Assembly: GCF_005869875.1 (NCBI RefSeq)
Contig: NZ_VAWG01000008.1
Span: 62,001 to 126,000, forward strand
Direction of reading: 5' to 3'
Origin: Paenibacillus pinistramenti
GTDB taxonomy: Bacteria; Bacillota; Bacilli; Paenibacillales; Paenibacillaceae
Length of the DNA: 64,000 nucleotides
The position numbers and the translations under genes were made by a program. Of the stretch, positions 59,516 through 64,000 are shown one piece after another; within the stretch, counting starts at the first letter, position 1, and every line of letters begins with the position of its first letter. The notes below the pieces were generated by a model. The model was not told the DNA's origin and ran no database searches. It saw only the letters and a program-made list of their open reading frames with translations.

Positions 59516-60034
59516 TCAGAAGGTCAGAGCGGGCTTCCAGAGGATCACCTGTCCGCCAGCGAGGCTGGCCGGAATATCAATCAGCCGCTGGTTGGAGCTG
59601 CCGCAGTAGCGCAGGGAAGGATCGCGCAGCTTCTCTTCAAACCGGCCGTCCACAAGAACGTGGCAGCGGCGGAGCAGGCCGTATTCTGCAGAGGCAGGGT
59701 CAGCCGTAAGCTCCTCAAACGTGTAGCCCGTGTAGGCCCAGACATTGACTGGTCCGGCCTGCTCATACAGCCTGTCGAGGAACCCGCTGACCTCATCAGC
59801 AGAGAAGAAGGGGTCGCCGCCCAGCAGGCTGATGCCGCTCAGAAGCGGATTGCCGGCAATGTCCCGGATGATCTCATCCTGCCTGTCCAGCGTAAACGGC
59901 TCGCCGTAGCTGAAATTCCACGTTGCCGGGCTGAAGCAGCCCCTGCACCGGTGCCGGCAGCCGCTGATAAAGACCGCGGCCCGCAGGCCTTCGCCTTCGT
60001 TAATGGATTCCGGGTAGTAGCCGCACAGATTCAT
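59516..60034 (-). CDS. nrdG: anaerobic ribonucleotide reductase activase
   Basis: 172 aa radical-SAM protein with CxxxCxxC as CRHRCRGC (Cys26, 30, 33), followed by FSPATWNF and SLLGGDPFFS (SAM-binding GGE-like). It installs the glycyl radical in NrdD. Overlaps nrdD by 4 bp (ATGA), so translation is coupled. Confidence 0.95.
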   Translation of the reverse strand: MNLCGYYPESINEGEGLRAAVFISGCRHRCRGCFSPATWNFSYGEPFTLDRQDEIIRDIAGNPLLSGISLLGGDPFFSADEVSGFLDRLYEQAGPVNVWAYTGYTFEELTADPASAEYGLLRRCHVLVDGRFEEKLRDPSLRYCGSSNQRLIDIPASLAGGQVILWKPALTF

Positions 60035-62007
60035 GGCGTATGCTTAACCCGGTCCCGGACTTCGGCCTGCTTCGCGCTGTTAAACCGGGTCTGGAAATCC
60101 CCGGTCAGATAGCCGGTCACCCGGCGCAGCCGGCGGATATGCACGTCTTCCTCATGGCTGCCGCAGGACGGGCAGACGGCGCCGATAATGCCCTCAAAGC
60201 CGCAGGCGGAGCAGCGGTCAACCGGATGGTTAATGCTGAAGTAGCTGACCTGCTGGGACAGCGCATATTGAATAATGCTCAGGAAGGCCGACGGATTGCT
60301 GCGGGCATTTCCGTTCAGCTCGATGTAAGAGATGGCGCCGGCATTGCACAGGTCGTGGAAGCGTGCCTCGAGCGAAATTTTCCGGGCGGCCTGAATCTCG
60401 TAATAGACCGGAATATGGAACGAATTCGTATAATATTCCCGGTCGGTAATGCCGGGCAGCGTGCCGTAGAACTGGCGGTCCCGTTTGGTGAATTTGCCGG
60501 ACAGGCCCTCGGCCGGTGTAGCGAACAGCGTAATGTTCAAGTTGAGTTCTTCGCTCTTGCGGTCGCAGTAATCTCTCATGCAGGAGATCAGACTTAAGGC
60601 TTTCTCATAGACGGCATCGTCTTCGCCGTGGTGTTTGCCGTACATCGCCTTCATACATTCGGCCAGGCCGATGAAGCCGAGCGACAGACTGCCGTGCTTC
60701 AGCAGCCCGCCGACCGCGTCGTCGGGCGCAAGCTGCTCTCCGCCTTCCCAGACGCCTTCCCGCATCATAAAGTCGGAGGCTTTGGCTTTCTGTCTGCACT
60801 GGATGCCGAAGCGGTGCATCAGCCCGTCCAGCGCGATGTCGAGATAGTGATTGAGGGCGTGGTAGAAGCCCTTTTCATCAGCCTTTTTCCGTTTGCCGAG
60901 CGCCGTTCCGTATTCAATGCCCAGCTTGACGAGGTTGAGGGTGTTGAACGACAAATTGCCTTTGCCGGACAGCTTGTTCCGTCCGAAGCGGTCGCTGAGC
61001 ACTCGGGTGCGGCAGCCCATCGTCGCGAATTCGGTATCCGGGTCCGCCGGGTCATAATACTGAAGATTGAGCGGCGCATCGAGGTTGGCAAAGTTCGGGT
61101 ACAGCCGTTTGGCCGAGCATTCCGCGGCTTTCAGGAACAGCGGGTAGTTCGGATCTTTAGGCGACTGGTTGACGCCCTGCTTGCATTTGAAGATTTGAAT
61201 CGGAAAAATCGGCGTCTCCCCGCTGCCAAGCCCGCGCATTGTCGCGGCCAGGAGGGCGTCAATGACCATCTGCCCTTCCGGCGAGGTGCAGGTGCCATAG
61301 TTAATGCTGGTGAACGGAATTTGTCCGCCGGCGCGGCTGGACATCGTGTTCAGGTTGTGGATCAGGCTTTCCGCACCCTGCAGCGTTTCGATTTCTGTCT
61401 CCTTCAGGGCATACCGGAATGTCTTCGGATAGCGGAGCTGAAGCTCAAACAGGGACATGCTGATCTCACCTAATTCTGCGCCGTCCTCCTCTTCGAAATA
61501 GGACTGTCCCTTGCGGAAATACTTGGCGAACGACTTGGCTACGTAAGGCGCGAGGTCGTAATCGATTTTGCTGGCGGAGACGCCGCCGTACTGGGCATTT
61601 TGCTGGGATTGAAAAATAATCGCCACCAGCGCCATCGCCGTCATAATCGAATTCGGCGGTCTGACACTGCCGTTCCCGGTGTTAAACCCGCCGCTCAGCA
61701 GCTTGTCGAATGGGATAAAGATGCAGTTGGTCGTGCCGATGGCATACTGGTCAAGATCATGGACGTAGACATAATTGTCTTCAATGGCGCGGACGACAGG
61801 CTTCGGCATAATAAAATGCTTGGCATACCATTTGGCGTATTCACTGCCTAATTTGCTCATTTTTCCGGAGAAGCTCTCCCCGTTCAAGTTCGCATTCTCC
61901 CGGATCAGATCCAGGTCCTTGCTGTCGATAATGTCCTCTCCCACCGCGATCATTTCGTTCAGCAGGCGCCGCTCGCCGGCCTCATAGTTTGGGTAAAGCA
62001 CTGCCAT
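60031..62007 (-). CDS. nrdD: anaerobic ribonucleoside-triphosphate reductase
   Basis: 658 aa class III enzyme. Features: NAQYGGVSASKIDYDLAPYVAKSF, TSINYGTCTSPEGQ, MGCRTRV, four zinc Cys (CSACGFEG, CPSCGSHE) and the C-terminal glycyl radical loop RRVTGYLTGDFQTRFN with Gly in TGYL. It makes dNTPs without oxygen. The N-terminus (MAVLYPNYEAGERRLLNEM) starts directly in the catalytic domain and shows no ATP-cone, shorter than the ~710-aa E. coli protein, so allosteric on/off control may differ. NrdR-like boxes lie upstream. Confidence 0.95.
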   Translation of the reverse strand: MAVLYPNYEAGERRLLNEMIAVGEDIIDSKDLDLIRENANLNGESFSGKMSKLGSEYAKWYAKHFIMPKPVVRAIEDNYVYVHDLDQYAIGTTNCIFIPFDKLLSGGFNTGNGSVRPPNSIMTAMALVAIIFQSQQNAQYGGVSASKIDYDLAPYVAKSFAKYFRKGQSYFEEEDGAELGEISMSLFELQLRYPKTFRYALKETEIETLQGAESLIHNLNTMSSRAGGQIPFTSINYGTCTSPEGQMVIDALLAATMRGLGSGETPIFPIQIFKCKQGVNQSPKDPNYPLFLKAAECSAKRLYPNFANLDAPLNLQYYDPADPDTEFATMGCRTRVLSDRFGRNKLSGKGNLSFNTLNLVKLGIEYGTALGKRKKADEKGFYHALNHYLDIALDGLMHRFGIQCRQKAKASDFMMREGVWEGGEQLAPDDAVGGLLKHGSLSLGFIGLAECMKAMYGKHHGEDDAVYEKALSLISCMRDYCDRKSEELNLNITLFATPAEGLSGKFTKRDRQFYGTLPGITDREYYTNSFHIPVYYEIQAARKISLEARFHDLCNAGAISYIELNGNARSNPSAFLSIIQYALSQQVSYFSINHPVDRCSACGFEGIIGAVCPSCGSHEEDVHIRRLRRVTGYLTGDFQTRFNSAKQAEVRDRVKHTP

Positions 62008-62158
62008 AATAGCTGTCTGCTCCTTTCCTTATTTGCAGAATGTGACAAGATATGCTCGGGTCTGTATGGCCCGGATATGTAACCCCCGGATATGTAACTC
62101 CGGAAGGAATCTTAGAAGAAGTTCTGCTTCGTGAAAAATGTTACTAACAACTACATAT

Positions 62159-62206
62159 TGCTACATATCGTAGCGATGCAACGATCATACAACAACATCT
62201 AGTGAT
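62159..62206. promoter_or_regulatory. pair of NrdR-like boxes
   Basis: TGCTACATATCGTAGC (62159-62174) and AACAACATCTAGTGAT (62191-62206) resemble the NrdR palindrome (ACACTACATCTAGTGT type) and are 32 bp apart centre to centre, the three-turn spacing typical of NrdR. They lie 150-200 bp upstream of nrdD. A 10-bp duplication CTACATAT(T/C)G at 62151-62170 adds a third half-like site. Confidence 0.6.
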
Positions 62207-62314
62207 CGGCAATGACGGAACAGACACATTTGGAAGGGGGCGGAGCCCAAACTGCTTGTCCTGACTGGGCCGCAGGCGATTGTGAAATTTGTGCGAATAA
62301 TGGATGTGTCGATT

Positions 62315-62344
62315 TTGGTAAAATCGGGTCATGGCTGGTACAAT
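62315..62344 (+). promoter_or_regulatory. promoter of the small thiamine-binding gene
   Basis: -35 TTGGTA (62315-62320), 18-bp spacer, -10 TACAAT (62339-62344). Confidence 0.6.
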
Positions 62345-62379
62345 AAAGGCAGTGACTACGAACGAAGGAGTGAAGTGGA

Positions 62380-62679
62380 ATGGCAATCGCAGAGGTAACG
62401 GTGCTCCCGGTAGGGACGGGGTCAACCAGCTTAAGTGCTTATGTTGCAGATATGCAGCGGGTGCTGGAAAGACAGGAAGGCGTTCAGGTTCAGCTGACCT
62501 CAATGAGCACGATTATCGAAGGGCCGCTGGATAAAGTGTTCGCCGCCATTCAGGCTTTGCACGAATCCCCATTCCAGCAGGGAGTACAGCGGGTCTCGAC
62601 CTCCATCAAAATCGACGACCGCCGCGACAAGGAATCCTCCTCTGAGCAGAAGCTGCGTTCCGTCAGGGAGAAGCTGTAG
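62380..62679 (+). CDS. MTH1187/YqgV-family thiamine-binding-type protein (DUF77)
   Basis: 99 aa: AIAEVTVLPVGTGSTSLSAYVADMQRVLERQEG, QLTSMSTIIEGPLDKVFAAIQALHESPF and RVSTSIKIDDRRD are the conserved DUF77 segments. Family members form tetramers that bind thiamine or a similar ligand. Unlike the paralogue at 5815 it stands alone with its own promoter and no TPP riboswitch. ATG 62380 with AAGGAGTG. Confidence 0.9.
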   Translation: MAIAEVTVLPVGTGSTSLSAYVADMQRVLERQEGVQVQLTSMSTIIEGPLDKVFAAIQALHESPFQQGVQRVSTSIKIDDRRDKESSSEQKLRSVREKL

Positions 62680-62775
62680 GGCGCCAGGCGGATCTGCAGG
62701 ATCAGGGTACGGGGGCATACATGCGGGAGCAAGAAGGAGAAACGGGGCGCTAACCGGAGATTAAGCCGGATAACA

Positions 62776-62819
62776 GGCGGGAGATTAAGCAGGAGCATTC
62801 TCCTTGGGAGCGTCCCGCC
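62776..62819 (+). terminator. hairpin terminator
   Basis: GGCGGGA / TCCCGCC with an inner CAGGAG/CTCCTTG stem; only a weak T-run follows. Confidence 0.6.
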
Positions 62820-62830
62820 CGGTTTCTGAT

Positions 62831-62859
62831 TTGAAGATGGCAGGCTGAAGCTATATAAT
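62831..62859 (+). promoter_or_regulatory. tRNA promoter
   Basis: -35 TTGAAG (62831-62836), 17-bp spacer, -10 TATAAT (62854-62859), 26 bp before the tRNA. Confidence 0.75.
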
Positions 62860-62884
62860 GTTGATGCAGCTGTTCACTATATAT

Positions 62885-62957
62885 GCTGGTGTAGCTCAGT
62901 TGGTAGAGCAACGCACTCGTAACGCGTAGGTCGGGGGTTCGAGTCCCTTCACCAGCA
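62885..62957 (+). tRNA. tRNA-Thr (CGT)
   Basis: Complete cloverleaf: acceptor GCTGGTG/CACCAGC, D-arm GCTC...GAGC, anticodon loop CTCGTAA (anticodon CGT, codon ACG), T-arm with GGTTCGAGT, discriminator A, no encoded CCA. The anticodon stem ACGCA/CGCGT has an A-C mismatch at the loop-closing pair. Confidence 0.95.
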
Positions 62958-62978
62958 TTCTTATAAGCAAGGCAGGAA

Positions 62979-63008
62979 GCGGCTTCCCGGACGGGAGGCC
63001 GCGTTTTT
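62979..63008 (+). terminator. tRNA terminator
   Basis: GCGGCTTCCCG / CGGGAGGCCGC stem with 2-nt loop, then GTTTTT. Confidence 0.88.
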
Positions 63009-63038
63009 GCTGTTCGGAGGGCTGAGACTTGCTATAAT

Positions 63039-63242
63039 ATTCCTTTACCACCTTCGCCTCTTAATGAAAAAACTTTTATAAGTGATTTTATTGGATACTT
63101 TAAGAAAGGGGTTCCTGTAACTACATGGTATTATGGGGATGTTAATAAGGTATACAGGCAAAAGGACATATTTAATAACAGTATATCAATTGAAGCTGAT
63201 GGAAGAATCTTTGAAGCATTTGTTCCAAATACTAAATATTGA
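63039..63242 (+). pseudogene. 3' remnant of an unidentified AT-rich gene
   Basis: A 67-codon frame without any start codon ends at TGA 63240. It reads like real protein (FISDFIGYFKKGVPVTTWYYG, VYRQKDIFNNSISIEADGR), AT-rich with protein-like composition, but no family is recognised. It begins right after the tRNA terminator, a usual integration hot spot, so it may be the tail of an inserted and mostly deleted gene. Confidence 0.5.
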
Positions 63243-63262
63243 TTCATAAATTCTTTAAAATA

Positions 63263-63305
63263 AAAGAAGGTGTCCTCGTAATATTTATGTTGGGACACCT
63301 TCTTT
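63263..63305. terminator. terminator of the lost gene
   Basis: AAAGAAGGTGTCC / GGACACCTTCTTT perfect 13-bp stem, 20 bp after the fragment's stop. Confidence 0.8.
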
Positions 63306-63418
63306 CTCATGCCGCAATTTCCCCTAAAAATTATAATTATTAATAATTATTGGTACCTTTATTAGGGGCGGTCTCCTATTTCGGAAATCATAGGGGGAAC
63401 CATAGAAATTGAATCGAA

Positions 63419-63823
63419 TTGAAGGTGGGTAATGTTACGAACCTAAAAAAATTATTACTCCAATTTCTCATTTTAATGTTTCTGTCATCTGCCTGCACTT
63501 CCCGGGACAATATAGAAAAGATTCAAGTAACGAATCAGGCCGCTGGGCAAACAAGAGAAATATCCAGTCATAAAGGAATGAATGAAATCAGTAGTACTAT
63601 CAAGTCTGCAAAGCGAATGGGCGGAGTAATAGACATCGGCAAGCCCGATTATGTCATCCAAATGATCTACAGCAATAGAGAAAGTGAGTATTTTGATTTA
63701 CACCTGAGCAGGGATCTAAGTAAGGCAGGTTACCTTCTTGTTAATGAAAAGGATACAAATAGGGCTTCAGAACTCTCGGCCAAATCTTCCCGAAGGCTGC
63801 TGAAGCTGCTGACGAGTGAATGA
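63419..63823 (+). CDS. small lipoprotein, YhfM-like
   Basis: About 134 aa from TTG 63419; GTG 63425 is equally possible, and neither has a strong ribosome site. Signal peptide LLLQFLILMFLSSACTS ends in a lipobox. The mature domain (IEKIQVTNQ, ISSTIKSAKRMGGVIDIGKPDYVIQMIYSN, YLLVNEKDTNRASELS) resembles the extracellular YhfM-like domain of Bacillus lipoproteins; I hold this family call with moderate confidence. Function unknown. AT-rich like the fragment upstream. Confidence 0.65.
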   Translation: MKVGNVTNLKKLLLQFLILMFLSSACTSRDNIEKIQVTNQAAGQTREISSHKGMNEISSTIKSAKRMGGVIDIGKPDYVIQMIYSNRESEYFDLHLSRDLSKAGYLLVNEKDTNRASELSAKSSRRLLKLLTSE

Positions 63824-63846
63824 GCTGACTCTGTCTGGTGCTCTTA

Positions 63847-64000
63847 TTACTGCTTGTTCAAAGTTAAACGTTCCTCTTTGCCGTTCCACTTAATCGTTAG
63901 ATTGACGGAGCTGTTCTCCTTAGAATAGTCCTTTCCGGACAGCTTCTGCTTGATTTGAAAAGGGGACTGCAGCTTTTTTTCTTCTCCGCCGAAGGCAGTT
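63847..64000 (-). CDS. C-terminal end of a hypothetical protein (partial)
   Basis: A minus-strand frame enters from the right edge and stops at TAA (63847-63849). The visible 50 residues (KLQSPFQIKQKLSGKDYSK, VNLTIKWNGKEERL) look like an extracellular beta domain. The rest lies outside the window. Confidence 0.6.
   Translation of the reverse strand, partial: TAFGGEEKKLQSPFQIKQKLSGKDYSKENSSVNLTIKWNGKEERLTLNKQ

Noticed and set aside
58336-59709. 457-codon plus-strand frame overlapping AIM24-like and DsbA-like genes
   Set aside because: It crosses a terminator and a tandem repeat and lies antisense to the DsbA-like gene with its CPAC motif.

Overview
The window reads as a chromosomal segment of a Gram-positive, moderately GC-rich Firmicute, most likely Paenibacillus or a close relative. 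The signs are strong AGGAGG-type ribosome sites, several TTG and GTG starts, a T-box, a TPP riboswitch, CcpA-type cre sites, two YesM/YesN-type two-component systems beside sugar ABC transporters, and Bacillus-type genes (csoR-copZ, ycnI/ycnJ, ydjO, ccdC). No rRNA, phage or CRISPR array is present; there is one tRNA.

Layout. 0-4.2 kb is copper handling: ycnI and ycnJ on the minus strand, and csoR-copZ behind a promoter with a CsoR operator. 4.2-8.6 kb is a TPP-riboswitch operon for uptake of thiamine or its pyrimidine moiety (lipoprotein, small thiamine-binding protein, permease, ATPase), ending in a TatD-like hydrolase. 8.7-11.4 kb holds an ATPase gene with a doubtful 5' end facing an AT-rich marR-MFS pair with three operator palindromes. 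11.7-15.4 kb is a tetR-led operon for amino-acid (possibly cystine) uptake plus OsmC. 16.0-27.4 kb is a beta-mannan oligosaccharide system: sensor kinase, response regulator, two permeases, GH113 mannanase, cellobiose-2-epimerase-type enzyme, GH130 phosphorylase and binding lipoprotein. An oppositely oriented FhuF-like gene separates kinase and regulator. 27.5-30.1 kb is degraded, with a broken IS630-type transposase and the 3' end of a group II intron.

30.1-37.4 kb has DUF2062, nitroreductase, cold-shock csp-ydjO, ccdC, lactonase and a sulfate transporter without its ATPase. 37.5-44.3 kb is a second sugar ABC system divergent from its own kinase/regulator pair. 44.4-52.2 kb has membrane proteins (DUF421, TauE/DUF1634), a MarR-MFS efflux module, an SDR and Nnr. 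52.3-54.5 kb is T-box-proS. 54.7-62.0 kb has an SDR, S9 peptidase, AIM24-like protein, DsbA-like thiol oxidoreductase and the anaerobic ribonucleotide reductase pair nrdD-nrdG behind NrdR-like boxes. 62.4-64.0 kb has a second small thiamine-binding-type protein, tRNA-Thr, a gene fragment, a small lipoprotein and a partial gene.

The mannan genes form a readable pathway. Imported oligosaccharides would be cut by GH113, the reducing-end mannose epimerised to glucose, and mannosyl-glucose phosphorolysed to mannose-1-phosphate plus glucose. Promoters at both ends of the cluster share a 23-bp element (18/23 identical) upstream of TATAAT and cre. A window-wide trait is the number of short tandem duplications (6-41 bp units), both intergenic and encoding low-complexity stretches in proteins.
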